In this document: positions 38,236 to 52,013 of the stretch, piece after piece
How positions within the stretch are numbered: position 1 is the stretch's first letter
Layout: each line of letters opens with the position of its first letter
DNA from: Bolinopsis microptera
Lineage: Eukaryota; Ctenophora; Tentaculata; Lobata; Bolinopsidae
Reading direction: 5' to 3'
Length of the DNA stretch: 64,000 nucleotides
Assembly: GCF_026151205.1 (NCBI RefSeq)
Contig: NC_087080.1
Coordinates: 5,932,797-5,996,796 of the forward strand
Notes under the pieces: model-generated
What the model saw: only the letters and a program-made list of their open reading frames with translations
The model's database searches: none
Told to the model about the DNA's origin: nothing
Made by a program: the position numbers and the translations under genes

Positions 38236-39227
38236 CTGAAATATCAAATTCATTTAATTTTAACGTCAACGGGCAAGTAATTCTTCTACTAGTAAAATTG
38301 TGGTTTCCAGTTTCGGGCAAATTTTCAATATAGCTACATATCAAATTAGTAATGGAAGGGCCCTCCTACTTCCATTTATGTTTGTGGTCAGTTATGAATG
38401 ATTCGATGCACGTGCAAATAGCGCGCGGCTTTGTGCGCGCAAATTTTATCAAAGCTTGCGCCAAATCTGTATCATGCCTTTGGTTTGTTTAAAATTTTAT
38501 CAAATTCTCGAAGACTTTCGTCCCAATTTTTTGTTCCGAAAATGTTCCAAAATTCCGGATTCATCAACTCTTAGAATATATGTCAATAGAATCCACGTTT
38601 TAGAAAACCTCGAGACAACTTTTAAACATTCTTTTAGTTTTAATTGTTATATTTATCCATTAAGTAAAGTAGACTTGACCTGCGATCCTGATGGGTAACA
38701 GTTGCGGTGGTCCTTTTAATGTGGTATGTTCCAAAACTGCTGTTAGCCCGAATTTGTGTTGTGATTTATTTCGTCGGTTTATATCCCTTCAACCTGAGGT
38801 ATTTATTGTTAGACTAACAAAAAATTTACTCAAAGCTGTCTTTCTTAAAATTGTGTGAAATAGTCTTAAAATAGTTTCATAATTGTGACATAGAGTACTG
38901 AGATGAATTTTTCTTACTGGTGGAATTCCTGAGTGAGTTGTTCTGGAATGTTCTAGATGAAAACATGCTGTAATGAATGTAATGTATTATACATTTATGG
39001 CGCCATGGACATCTAACTTGTGAACATTAATTTCAATGTTTATATTATGTACATAATTATCTGATATTTAGACAATTATATGTTAGCGTACTATTAAATA
39101 TGCTATAATAACTAAGATAACCGTACTCTATTATGACTTTGAATTCTCTCGGGTTACCGGGATATAGGGGAACCATCCCCCCCGATAATTTTCGTACCTT
39201 TTAAAACCTACTATGTATTTAGTTTTC
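38236..39227. other. Non-coding stretch
   Basis: AT-rich. The right part is 5' flank of the ankyrin-type gene. Nothing else recognised. Confidence 0.4.
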
Positions 39228-42200
39228 ATGGATCAAACAGATGATGAGTCAGACTCAAACATACAAGACGCCATAGCTTTGGAGACCATCGAAACAGGTA
39301 CTCTTTGAATCTAGAAATTAACACCGTAAAATAAATATCTATCATAAAAATGTAGACCATCGGAAAAGGTACTCTTCGAATCTAGAAATTGATATCTTAA
39401 AATAGATATATTTCATTTAAAAGAGTAATTAATGCAACAAAATCATTTCTCAGGACACCCACTAATGTTTAATATAAATATACCTTGTTATAGTGTCATT
39501 ATTTCGTAGTTTATCGACAAAACAGATAGGAACCGTTCACATATTACGTTATCACGTCAATTAGTCAATTTTGAACCCCTGTCCCCTTCCTACCTTCATA
39601 ATCATTTTTACACAATAGCTATTGTGTCAAAATAAAACAAGCGTAATCTTTTGGAACCCCTCGGCTGAATAAGTCAACGACCACTTACGCACATCCAGGA
39701 CGTTCTAGTATCGGTTAATTCAGCAGAATGATAGGCAACTTGATTGACGGTTAAATGAGGAGGGAGCCTGATGGGATACCCCTTAGAACGACCACATAGT
39801 AGTGTTCTGTAAAAAAGGGCGGTCGAACTATTCGATTACCCTGTAGAATTAGAAGTCTAAGAACTCCAAATTAAAAACATTAATCAAACGTGCAGCGACA
39901 TCCAGCTCCCACGATATTTTATAGAATTGACAGTGGCACAAAACATGGCTATAATTATATTGGCTATTGTATAAACCCTTGCATTTTGCAAATTAAAAAA
40001 GAACTTGAAATAGTCACGCGAAAAATTTACCCCTCCATTTCATGCTTCTTTTTCATGTGACTATTTAAAGTCCTTTTATGTTTAAAATTTTTGATGCACA
40101 ACAAACATGGATGTCGCTGCACACTTCTGTGGACGTCCTGGATGTGCGCTCTGAGCCTGTGCCTATCTGTGTGGGATATACCACAGATGGCACAGTTAAA
40201 TTTTGCTGGGCGTACTTCATCATGTACGCTCCTTACGTGCTTTCTTAGGCTTTGACGGTGATTGTAATGTTTATGACATACATTACAAATGTGCTCTTCT
40301 GCTGAGGAGGGCGGAAATCTTAGAACTAGTATATAGTAACTTAATTGCAATAGTTGTAATGTCAACAGTATTGAACAGAATTTAAAAACTGAATGCTATC
40401 AAAATTTCCTCGCAGAACCTGGAAAAAAAAGAAAGCCACGCAGAAGGAAGTCCAATTTATCAAGGAAGAAGAATTCGAAACGGAATGCTCAAATTCTAGT
40501 GTCAGGAAATGTGAGTGACAATTTCTCCAATTAGAATGAATGCGTATGAAAACAAAACCAGGCATTACAGGAATTCATAGTTAATATTATACTGCTGGTA
40601 GGTGTTATCTTGATATCCCGTGAGGCCCGGTATATAGACTAGAGGTTTGACTGTACATTCATAATATTCACTTTACAGAAACGGGATACTCCAGATGCCC
40701 TCGGATTTGTCAATAATCTAACCAAGACCAACAAACTTCAACATGCGTGCACGATAGGGGATCTGGACGAAACCCGGAGACTTATGGAAAATCTAAGTTA
40801 CTCTCAGTTGTTAAAACGAGACACAAGTGGTGATACAGCCCTTCATAACGCGATAATTAACGGTAAATGACTCCACAGTAATACAGTAAACAACTGCTTT
40901 ACGCTTATCAATAATACTGAAGTGACTTTAAAAAGAAGAATGTGGAAAACAGCATTGACCATATTATTCATATGCCTCTTTCTAGGTCATGTGGGGTGCG
41001 CAATGATATTACTGAACAACCCGGTGATGGAATTAAATGAAGATCTAAGCAGGGAGTTGCTCACGCTTTGTAGACCGGACATGATTTTAGTGCGAGACTT
41101 CTTGGAAAAACAACAGATTGAGGTAAGAGATGTTCGTAACTGAACTGACACTTTCAAAAAGATAATAAATTGAAGTTTAGGAACACCACTATAAAGCTTA
41201 TACTCAGATGTTAATAAATTTGTATGAATGTTAAGGGTTCAGTCTTAAGTAACCAGGGTTGTGAAAAACGTTTATGGCAAAAAACTTGCCAGTAGTGTTG
41301 ACTGTTGAATACTCTTGCTTTCTAAGTTGCTATACATGTAACACGAATAACTAAGAGGGGTGAGAATCAGCTGCAGTTTCATTTTTCTATCAGTAAGCAA
41401 GAAATGAGATAATTATGACCATGCCACCTACAAAGAGAGCAACATCAGATGTTAAATAAAGTAAAGATCATACTTGCACCTGATACAGAGCAGTAAAAAC
41501 TTTAAATGAAATTACAATGCATCTATATATAAGTATTTGATTTTAAACGACGTTTTGGTTATAAATACTTTCTGGAAATATCAAATATGAAACATCTTAA
41601 TATGAGCTGATTTATCATTTAAGTTAAAGAGGATGGTAGTGGACATTTTACTAAAATTCCCAATCCTAGTTTAACTTAGCTATGGATGTTCTGTGTAGGG
41701 CTGTAGCATATCAAATTTCAAGCTGAGACTGCTTCAAAATTGAAAAGATTGAATGCGTATCAGAATCGTATCAAGGCACCAAATAAACACAAAGAGCAGC
41801 AGGATTACAGTATCGAAGGTGAAAATACTGAGCAGAGAGAGAGAGCCGACATAGCTATAGTCAACGCGACTTAGAAGTTAAACAAGAAGTGACTGTACGG
41901 CTGGGTGTAACTTATTAGTTATTGCTCGATGTATCAGAGCGCGTCTCAGTCTCGCACGTGTTGCTCAGCTGCTACACATATTATAATCTGACAGCATAAT
42001 ATAGCAGAGTCTAGAATGTTCGCTTAACTACAATTATAAAGTGAGGATGTGTGATGGATCGTTTCGATACTTTGCAGTTCTAATAGGAATGTAAGTGTAC
42101 TGTGTACAGTGTAACTGAAGACTGCAATCTGCTTAACATAAATATGGATGCAACAATATATTATATATCTATTTCAGGCAATTCAATATCAAGAAGATCA

Positions 42201-44246
42201 ACAGTTCGAAAGGCAGAAGCAACAACAGAAAGAGGTTTAAGATAATGTTTTTAAGTATTCATTCCCCGCAATAAACGAGTAGATCTGTCGCACTGCAACT
42301 GCATCAACAAACCGGTTTATAGACTTATCTGAACGTAACTAACACTGTGTATAAGTATTACAAAGCGCTTCATTGATTTTAATTTTTAACAATTAACACT
42401 TTTTCCAGAGAACTTCTCAATATGGTAGACAAGTCGTTCGCAACATCGCAGATAAGCATATGGCGAAGGGAATACGCCTATTTCTCTTTTCCCGATGCCT
42501 ACAAACAGTTTAAAGAAACAAGCGAATATGCTGACGAAATGGAGCGTTTATTTGGCATAGTTTTCTACAATCCTCCAATGGTAGCAGGAAAGAAAACTTA
42601 TCAGCTGCTCGATTATACCCACAACGTGAACAGGTATTAAATTTGAATTCTTGCAGAAGTAAGTTAGTATGTAGTGTATGATTGAAGTCGGTAATGTGAT
42701 TGCAGCAAAGCCAAAAGTTAATTTTGAAATGAATGTTTGGAAAAAAACTAATATGCTAGTGTTACAGGCTTAGAACGTTTACATACTCCGGCCGTATTCC
42801 TGGAGTTAACCCTGACGCTTGGAAAGCAGTGGCTGGGACTAGAGACGGTTCAAACCGCCCCCGCACCAATCTAACAAGGTCTATGCTAGACCTGGGGGGT
42901 AAAGATCAAATGTCCATCAAACAGACTCGGACCTTTTATTCTCCAAAAGTTCAGGATGTTATGCGTGAGCTGGGGTAATAATCTTAACTTATTATTAATT
43001 ATATACAACTTATACTCAGCAGTGTGTAAACTAGTCATCCCAGAACATCGAAAACTAGGTAAGTACTAAGTAAGTGATTGGTGATGCATGAAGTGTAAAT
43101 TTCTCGTTTGATCACATTTTTTAATCCGCATTCCTGCAGATACTACCAAGAAGCCGATTGGGCAAAAGTTTGCTACGACTACCTAATTGGAGTAGATGAC
43201 CGATACATCCCTGTCAAAGAGCGGCTTCGAAGTTGGGTGGCAATGTGGGAAACCTTGACATCATTTGTTAGTTTACAGCAGTTTCCCCCTATCGGCAAGC
43301 ATCTACCTATGTATAGGAGTAATACTAATAGTGATGAATTAGAGAAGGATACGGGTATGCCAAAGGTAAACAGTTTATCACATTTTTTGAGTTTTAATTT
43401 CTTCGCTTGTTATAGTGGGCAACATAGTGTGTAATCCTTTAAATAGTTTAAACTTTTCTACCATGAAACAATCCCATCTCAGACCGGTTATAACACACAG
43501 TAAATGCCAAGTTTACTCTCGTCGCAGTTAAAAATTGAACAGGCCTGTCAGTAATATTGTGACTCAAACAAATAAGTTGATACAGTTCTTAAATTTGTAA
43601 CAACAATAATTATCCTTAGGAGCTGTTTGAGGCGACACTGGCTGCAATCCAAGCTAGAGTACAGATTTACGGCGATTGTCCAGAAGGGTATGCTGCAAGA
43701 GCAGTGTCAAGTATCGATGTGGAGAACTTTCATGGCCAACTCCACCGGCAACACCACCACGGGGCTCAGACTGCTACAGTATGGGAGGTACAAGGGTCAC
43801 TTGCCCACCTAGCAGTAGCTACGAAGATCAAGAAGCTCCCCGCCTTCAGCAAACTCCTAGAGATACCAGAAGAAGACTCCTTCTACCCTCTCCCCTTTAC
43901 TGGAGAGAATCTCTCTCAGAAGCTCAAGCTAAAGGATTGTCTGTTCGATAAAACACCTGGCTCTAAGAAGAATAAAGAGGTTTGACATTTTAAACTTTTA
44001 AACATTGCTACATTCTTACTGAGGTCAGAGTTATATCAAAAGGTATTTAAGTTGCCAGCTAACAAGATTTTGAAACTTTAAAGTGCACCTTAGTTTTAAA
44101 TACAACTAGACGATAAACCTGCTGAAAAAGTGCGAAAATTAAAGACTTATTATTCCCAGGTTAGACCCAGGACGGTGAACGAGCCGCCCAGAGGTGCCGT
44201 TCCTGTTAGGACAGCCGGTTTCCACAAAAGGAATGAAGAAAGATAG
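39228..44246 (+). CDS. Ankyrin-type protein with unrecognised C-terminal domain
   Basis: Exons: 39228-39297, 40416-40510, 40679-40862, 40986-41122, 42178-42234, ~42409-42633, 42768-42974, 43140-43365, 43620-43979, 44160-44246, giving about 550 residues. Order: acidic N-terminus (MDQTDDESDS); very basic stretch, a candidate nuclear signal (PGKKRKPRRRKSNLSRKK); one ankyrin-like repeat (DTSGDTALHNAIINGHVGCA) split by intron 3; Gln-rich linker; then about 330 residues with no domain I can name, including FYSPKVQDVMRELGYYQEAD, KERLRSWVAMWETLTSF, ARAVSSIDVENFHGQLHR and a basic tail. The SSIDVENFHG region resembles, by memory only, lineage-expanded uncharacterised invertebrate proteins that may be transposon-derived. 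The exon 5/6 junction does not keep phase with the simplest sites. If the exon 9 donor (43980) is not used, the protein ends KNKEV at 43985. Confidence 0.7.
40027..40340 (-). CDS. C2H2 zinc-finger exon, antisense within the ankyrin-type gene
   Basis: The minus-strand frame ends with a stop at 40027-40029 and encodes three C2H2 fingers in a row: ICNVCHKHYNHRQSLRKHVRSVH, given here as C-x2-C-x12-H-x4-H; then FNCAICGISHTDRHRL with H-x4-H; then HPCLLCIKNFKHKRTL with H-x4-H. All zinc ligands are present. The 5' limit is unclear: acceptor-like sites precede SSAEEHIC. It sits in intron 1 of the plus-strand gene, so it is a terminal exon or small nested gene. Confidence 0.7.
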
Positions 44247-47200
44247 AACAATTTAAAATGTTTGATTGTGAAATGCATTACGTTTATTTTTTTTGTTTTC
44301 CGATATATGTTTGAAGAGTTGACTTCAAGTTTTAGTAGAGTTTAGATAAAATGACTGACACACAATGTTACTTATTTTACCCTTTTCCAGAGAGTACGAT
44401 TTTAAATACTATGATTAATGAAAGCATGCTATTAAAAATAGAGTACATACCATTGTTCGAAGTCTGCAAAATCGGACGGGCTGACGATTGTTATCGGCTG
44501 CGTTCTCATATTTGAGCTAATTTAAAATATAGAAGGTTAAACGACTATCAATTATATCAGACAGCATCAGCAAAAACTCTATCCAATAATGAACATAGCA
44601 TAGGTGATGTAAGCAGTTTCCATCGAGCAACAGTGGACGATGAACAGTTTAACTAAATCGCAAACACAGCGTACATCAACATATTTGTATTATTAACACA
44701 GCGTGTAAAACAGATGACGCGCGTTGAACACAAGCGAATTCAAACTGTCAAATTTGACGCTGGCTCCAATATCAGGAAAGAATCATGAAACCAAGGCAAC
44801 TTGATTCTATTATCCAACGCGACATTGGTTTGAGCGCATTATCGACACGTTTTAAATGCGCAGAACACTTTTGTGCGCGGCACTAGCATTTTAAATTTTC
44901 AAAATTCAAATCATAGCCAGAGTTATGGTTATTTTTCAAGACAAATTTTGAGGCAAATTTTACGTGTAAATTATCCATTTTTCATTCATGATCACTCATA
45001 ATTTGAACAATTTACCTTGGATTGAATTGAACTCTTCAGTATTCGATGATTAAAACAATTGTTTTAAGAACAGAGTAGTTTTAAAGCTAAACATTCGCAA
45101 TTTGTCTTAACAGGAGTCTTGGGAGAATTATAAAAATGAAATTTAAACGTTTTAGCGGCGCATGAAGCCCGCGGCTTTCGCTGGGGTGAATGATCATGAC
45201 AATGTTGCAATTAGATTTTAAAACTTTTCTGCTAACGCGTTTATGAACGTTGGTTTTTTTAAAGGACAAAAGTTTTAGCAGTTGATGCACAAAAATGTAT
45301 TTTAATGTTAATTCTTTCTTAATTAGAAATCTTAACAAGTGTGTTTATCCCTATGCACGGCACTCTTTTCGAGCTTTTTCATATGTGAAGGGAACCGAGC
45401 AAGAAACTAGCAAGATAGGTTATGCTTGGTCAGCTCAGATGATTTCATGCTTGATACGAATTTGTTCTAGCTACTAGTTGATGTACCTCACTGTAAGAGT
45501 TAATGTAGGGTTGATGACTGCTCAATATATACAGGGTACATGTACACCTTACAGAGTCGCGATGGTGTTTCTTTTGAAGATCTTTTTACGTTAAACACTT
45601 CGTAGGCCTTTGCAATATCCTGATTTAGACGTAAGAAAGACAAAAAACAAGGAGGGATCCGGATCCATCCTCGTTTTTTTCTTGGTAGGCCTACCAAGAT
45701 TAAAGATTTTCGATCTTGTTGGGGTATCCTTTATATTAGTTATTTATACATTTTAGTTTACCATAACTTTATACAATAAAGTTATAACGCGAACGTATAC
45801 TATCTAATTGTTGTACAGAGCTTTGTACAAGAATGCAAAAGACGTTTGGTTATACGATCTAACAAACATATTTTCAAGCCTCAGTTTATCGACCCCTGAT
45901 TTGCTGTAAACCCCATATTACTTCACCCCGGCCAAGCCCTTCCCTTCCCGCTAAAATGTTGGAAAAATGTCCTCCTTTTTAATTTGATATCATAAGATCC
46001 TTCGAAATACGTCTCATAAATCGATGCTGATGTCCAGTAAACTTGTCAGGCTCGTTAATTCTACTTTCTACCCCTTACCTAAGTGCTTGTGAACCATAAT
46101 CCACAATTCACTGTCTTGTTTTCCTTTGCCCAAACTGTACGATAGATAGGGGTTTTACTGTAATTGTTTTATCTGTTCTGTAGTTATTTCAAGATTTAAA
46201 CAACAATTTCAAGATAACAACAATTCTATTTAGTATCAATTAAAGCAAACAAAAATATATTTTATATATTAACTAGCACGATTTTTAGACCAGATATCTT
46301 AGGGGACTTGGAATAGAAGAAAGTGGCTAGAAGGTATATACCTTTTACTAAAATACGTCGAAAAGAATCCAGGGTGATACAGTATCGGAAAGTGCACACC
46401 GTGAAGTTTACGCACCCACCTTTGTCTTCTGAATTCTTGGTTTGGTAGACATTTATGTGAACTTGGTCGTTTATACTCCAAGTCCCTTTGTTAAAAAAGT
46501 AATATAATTTATCACTGGAGTTAACCTTATTCAATAATAACAATATCAACTTAAAGCTCACCTGTTTAGAAAGTCCTTTGATTTGTACTGAGTAACTAAT
46601 CCTTTATTGAAGGTTAAGATTTAATTAAAATGTTTATCTTATAGCAGGTCAATTTCACGCTTTAAATTAAATTATTTTAGGCTATTAGTTTTCAAGGATT
46701 TTTGGGCAACATTTAAGGTAATAATCTTCTTTTTTTTTTGCGTTTCACTGTGTCTGCCAACAAAATTGTAGTGTAGGTCGGAAAAGGAGGCTCTATCCTG
46801 GGACACCAACATTTTTTGGGTTGGCACCCGGGAGAAAGCTACCTTATTCTTTGTATTTTGTCTCAAGTACTAGAGCATCTTTTCTTCTCTTTTTTACTGT
46901 CTCTACTTTTATGTTGCCCAGATTGTTTGGTATGACTGTATTGGATTTTCAGATATAATCTTTATCATCAGTTACTGTTCTGCAGTAAACTTCTTCAATC
47001 AATTTTTATTGTATATTGGAAACTTCAGATTGTTTGTATATTTGGAGTCTATAGAATTTCTATGGATTTTTTAAGGAATTTTTATTGAGTTTTTATAGAA
47101 TTTTTAATACATCAGGGAATTTCATTTTTATAAACCTGATTTTTAAATTTGTTAGGCTGTTGAGTTTCATACTGTGATTTCTGTATATTTGGAGTTATAT

Positions 47201-47262
47201 ATATTTGGAGTCTCATACATGTAGATTTCTTGTGGTCATCATCTATTTTTCATATGTTTTGT
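44247..47262. other. Gene-poor stretch
   Basis: No exon supported. It includes a copy (about 45150-45190) of the ccgcgggcttcat block, in opposite orientation to that at 37.4 kb, and a fragment ctcttttcgagct at about 45362, similar to 36526. AT-rich otherwise. Confidence 0.45.
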
Positions 47263-47750
47263 TAGAAAACCTGCTAACCTTTCTTGGATATCTTCTTGTT
47301 AAAGGTGTTTCTGCCTTATTTAGTCAGGATTTAACTTGTAGCTATAAACTTCCGTTTTTAATTCCAGTCCAAGGCGAGATGCACGATCTCTACTGTCATT
47401 TAGGTATCATTTACAGCTGAGCATAAGGGTTAAATTTAAATTATTTAACCTTTTGGTGCTGTATCAAAATAACATTAATTTATTATTATTATTATTATTA
47501 TTAGAAAACCTGCTAACCCTTCTTGGATATCTGCTTGTTAGGTGCATCTGCCTTATTTAGTCACGTTATATTTTACAGTTTTTATCTCCTGTTTTCTGAA
47601 CAGTTTCTTGTTCCACCTCCGTCTAAGGCAAAGATGCACACTCTCGTTAATTTAAGTATCTTTTACAGCTGTGCATAAGGGTTAAATTTAAATTATTTAA
47701 CCTTTTGGTGCTGTATAAAAATAACATTAATTTATTATTATTATTATTAT
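47263..47750. repeat. Two tandem copies of a (TTA)n-tailed repeat
   Basis: Units of about 240 bases start aaacctgctaac (about 47266 and 47505). They share ttcttggatatct and ttacagctg.gcataagggtt, then a block running ttaaatttaaattatttaac to cttttggtgctgtat, and each ends in (TTA)n (about 47479-47503 and 47733-47750). The tail suggests a SINE/LINE 3' end inserted twice, or a tandem duplication. Confidence 0.85.
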
Positions 47751-48492
47751 ATCAATATCAAATTAACTAAATTATAAATAAAGATATTCAATAATTAAAA
47801 CATTACATCAAGTGGTTAAAAACGCCCAAAGTCGATCTGAGAGCTTTTCAGCCTATAGTACAATCATGATAGTAATTATAGTAAGTGTGTGCCGCTGCAA
47901 TTAGATAACTGCAATTGAAATTGTTTGGAGTCCAAGTATTTTTTAAGTCAGCTGCCTGTGATTGTATTAATAGTGCTTTGGTTCTCAATTTTATCAAGTT
48001 AATGGAAGTTTCTAGGCAATTGCTTGAAGTGAGAATTTTTTAAGAACAGTGTTACAAAGTTTGTATTGGCTCCATTAAGCAAAAAGTTATTTTATTTATT
48101 TAGAAGAATAAACGTTAGACTCGTTGTCTGGTTGTTCTCGGAATTTCCAAGATGTCCTTTTTTAACACAGCACTGATGACACTGCTAGCGAAGTATTAAT
48201 CCATATCTTAGTCCTACTTGTACTTGTGCAGTAAAAATTATTGGTTATAATGTGGGTTTATCTCAACATGCTAGTTCGTGAACACTTTATGCCCTGAAGA
48301 TTTTTTGTTTTTATTCTTGTAAATTATTTATTACCAAACTTATCATGGTGTGGTAGTGTCAAAAATATTATAAACCATTTTATTATTATTTTGAAGTACA
48401 ATTGATATTGGCTTTTATCTCCTCTGGGTAACACAAGTTATTGTTATTTTGTTATTAAGCTATAATCAAATAAACTCCAGTCCCCCTCCAGG

Positions 48493-51400
48493 ATGCTAAT
48501 AAACAGCATATTTTTCATCAATCATTCTGGGTAAGTTATTAACATTGAATTATTCACAGTTTTACCATTTTCGTCTTATATTTAATAGTTTTTTCTTGGA
48601 AATGTTTGAGCTGTGACAAGATGTGACATGACCAATGCTGTTGCTAAAAATGCATTGTTAGATACTAGTGCAACATTTCTGACTATTCTATTATTGCTCT
48701 GCGCTAATATTGTAATGTCCATACTCACTCTTTTCTAGAGACATATTTCTTGAGAAACATTGGAGATCTATAGTAAGCAGATCAGTTTGTGACCAGTTCT
48801 TTGATGCCCAGACTAAGGCAGCCACACCTGAAGATGTTCCCCCTATCATAACTGCAAACAAAAACTATTTGATTAGTATTTACAGAGAGAAGATCTATCT
48901 GGTCGCAGTTACTCAAATGGAAGGTTTGCTTTGTTGTGTCAACAATTTTTCTTGACTTACCTTACTCGGGATTATTATGACCGGGATAAAGTGGCGGGTT
49001 TAGGGTAATTTCACCATATTTTTCCCAAACCACATTTTCACCGGTCGTTAATAAACCCGCCGACTCAGCTTTTAGGGTTCCCAAGGGGTATGGGTGCTCA
49101 TATTTTAATCGTTGTCTTATATTCACTAAAGAAGCCTATTGGAACACTTGTTGTAGGTTTTTCGACTTCATTTGGCTAAAATTGCAAAAAATTCACCTTT
49201 TTGCCCAATTCTTGTCATATATCCTTATTGTCAAAGTTGATTTAAATAGGCCAATTTTTAATTTCTTAGGTATTGACTATCTCTACATAATGAAATAGGA
49301 CTCAAAGTAAAAGTAAAAGTTAAATTAAAACTTGAATTAATTAAAACTGTCAATAACATGAATCAGTTTCATCAGTCATTTATTCATAATTCTAAACAAT
49401 GTGAACGATGCATTCTTTCGAAGATTTTCTACAAATTGAGGCATAATGGTTATTTGATACACTACTTTCAACAATTATTGATAATTCGACTTGTTTCACA
49501 AGTTTTAGCAATGCGAAAATTTCTAAACTTGCTTATCTCTAATAAGGAAATTTACATCTGAGACCAAATTTTTGAATCTAAAATTGAAAGGTTGGACACC
49601 GGTAAAATGGCGACCGGGAAAATGTGGTGGGTTTTGAGCAATTTCGCCATATTTTTCCCGAACCATATTTTAACCGGTCGTTAATAAACCCGTCGTAATA
49701 ATCCCGAGTAAGGTAGATGTATTTGATGGGTTGCTGTAACATTTGCATTTGGTGTATTACTATTATTAATCTAGTTTTAGTTGCGTTACTGACAGCCGCT
49801 TAGATCAAATACTAACCCATATATAACTCATCCGAACCCACTTTTCAGTTCAACCATTATTTGTGATAGAGTTTATGCACAGAGTCATGGACACTTTTAC
49901 TGAATACTTCGATGAGTGCACAGAGAGCGCTATTAAAGACAATATAATTGTTGTTTACCAGGTTTGTCTCTGATTATACTACTAGATACTGCAGTTAAAT
50001 GGACCTTAATTCATTACCAAACAGTCTCTCTCACTGTTGTGTCATTTTCAAAGATCATTCAATGAGACTCTATATCAGATCACTGCTCATGCTGTATCAG
50101 GTTACTAAATAATGTCTTCGATAATATGTTAAAAAAACTGTGAATATTTAAATGGTTTGTAACAACATCTCAGAAACCATTGTATAAACCGATAACTTTA
50201 ATGACACTGAATTTTCAGCTACTAGAAGAAATGCTGGATAACGGGTTTCCCTTGGCTACAGAGCTAAATATTCTAACAGAGTTGATAAAACCACCAACAA
50301 TCATCAATAAGGCTGTTTCAATGGTCACCGGCAAAGAAGGGTAAGTTTTAACTAATTGACTTGTCTGATTTTAAAGTTGTTAAATCATTAAAATGAAATA
50401 ATTATGTTGCACTTTTCTATCACATAAACCTACAAATAAGCGCCATGACTAACCCCAAATATTTGCAGCGTGAGCTCAGTATTACCAGGCTCCCAACTCT
50501 CCAATGTTCCTTGGAGAAGACAAGGAGTAAAGTATGCGAACAACGAGGCTTACTTTGATTGTATAGAGGATGTGGATGCTATTATTGATGCTAACGGAAC
50601 TGTCGTTTCTGCTGAAATTCATGGAAATGTAAGAAACCCGTCAGTCTGGAATCATTATAAAATTTATATGCAATCGTACTTAAAAATGATATATTACATA
50701 ATAATTGTTGGTTACAACTTTATGACTGATTATTATTGCGGCAGTAGTTTACGCTAGATTATTACGATAACTAAAATAAGATAACAATGTAATCCCCCGC
50801 CCAGATAAACTGCAATGTGCACTTGTCCGGTATGCCAGATCTCAGTATGTCCTTCATAAACCCCCGATTACTGGACGATGTCTCCTTCCACCCCTGTGTC
50901 AGGTTGAAACGCTGGGAGAACGAGAAGATACTCTCTTTTGTTCCTCCTGACGGCTCCTTCGTTCTCATGAGTTATCATATCAGTACTCAAAAGTAAGTTA
51001 CTTACTGGTATACAGACATATTATAACTTATACTGACTGCTATAAAAACAATAATAGATCTGCCTTTTATCACTTAAGTTTAGTAAATTTTACGAAAATG
51101 GCCGTAGTATGACATCGTACTACGACTGTTTCTGAATTGAAATTTGGAAATTTGTACTTAATTTATGTTTAAGAGATCATGACGGGCTCCAGCTCTGACA
51201 TATTTTTCAGTCAAGTTGCGATTCCAGTGTATGTTAGAGCAATGATAAACTTTAAAGACGGTCAAGGAAAAGTGGACATTACTGTTGGACCCAAACAGAC
51301 ACTTGGAAAAACTGTTAGTTTAATTAAACTGCGTCACCACGCTATTAATTTCATTCGAATAACTTAAGTCATAAGTTAGAATTGAGTCAACAAATTGGCG

Positions 51401-52013
51401 TGTCACCAAACTGGCATGGTGTGTTGGTGTTTTACCCAATTTTAAAATAAAGTTTACTAATTATATAACATATTTAAATCCAGGTAGATAACGTAGTAAT
51501 AACAGTGCCGATGCCGAAGGATGTGACGGGCTGCTCGATGACTACCTCTGTGGGCTCCTACACTTTTGACCCTAGCTCAAAACAGCTGAGATGGGATATC
51601 GGAAAAATACAACCTCTTAAAGTTCCTACCATGAGGGGCACTGTAAGTTTACTTTGTAGCTGGTCACTTGATTAAGTTGTTCAGTTTACCCCTCCAGGGC
51701 CAATCTCTTATCTACATCATTTCACCATTCAACAAATATCTTAGACCAATTAATTTGATATGACTGAATCTTTTTTCAACATAAAAGTGTTTGTCTAAGA
51801 TTTGTATAACTCTGTCCCCATCTTCAGTGTACAGCTCCAGCAGGCTCCCAATGTAAAGACGCGCACCCAACAATCCACGTGGACTTTAAGATAATGCAGT
51901 TAGCTGTGAGTGGACTGAAGGTGAACAGGTTGGATATGTTCAACGAGAACTACAAGCCATTTAAGGGGGTTAAGTACATCACTAAAGCGGGCAACTTCCA
52001 AGTTAGAACCTAA
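48493..52013 (+). CDS. AP3M1: AP-3 complex mu subunit
   Basis: Complete nine-exon gene, all phases consistent: 48493-48530, 48739-48923, 49849-49961, 50219-50340, 50469-50628, 50805-50992, 51211-51313, 51484-51642, 51828-52013, giving 417 residues (human AP3M1 418). This is the medium chain of the AP-3 adaptor, which recognises Tyr-based sorting signals for endosome-to-lysosome transport. The N-terminal longin-like domain starts MLINSIFFINHSGDIFLEKH. The mu-homology domain follows, with SNVPWRRQGVKYANNEAYFD, MPDLSMSFINPRLLDD, VDITVGPKQTLGKT, GSYTFDPSSKQLRWDIGK and the end FKGVKYITKAGNFQVRT. An acceptor-like cccctccag stands one base before the ATG. Whether it corresponds to AP3M1 or AP3M2 cannot be said, since that split is vertebrate. 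Intron 2 carries a 754-bp MITE. Confidence 0.97.
48960..49713. mobile_element. 754-bp TA-flanked MITE in AP3M1 intron 2
   Basis: Terminal inverted repeats ccttactcgggattattatg / gtaataatcccgagtaagg, each bordered by TA (48958-48959 and 49714-49715), as for Tc1/mariner-type insertions. Inside the ends are two related segments in the same orientation sharing atttcaccatatttttccc, accggtcgttaataaaccc and a gcgggtttt-type start. No transposase. It does not disturb the exon frames. Confidence 0.88.

Noticed and set aside
42422..42640. Independent start at 42422
   Set aside because: The frame continues in phase into exons 42768-44246; the ATG is probably internal, although the upstream junction is unresolved.
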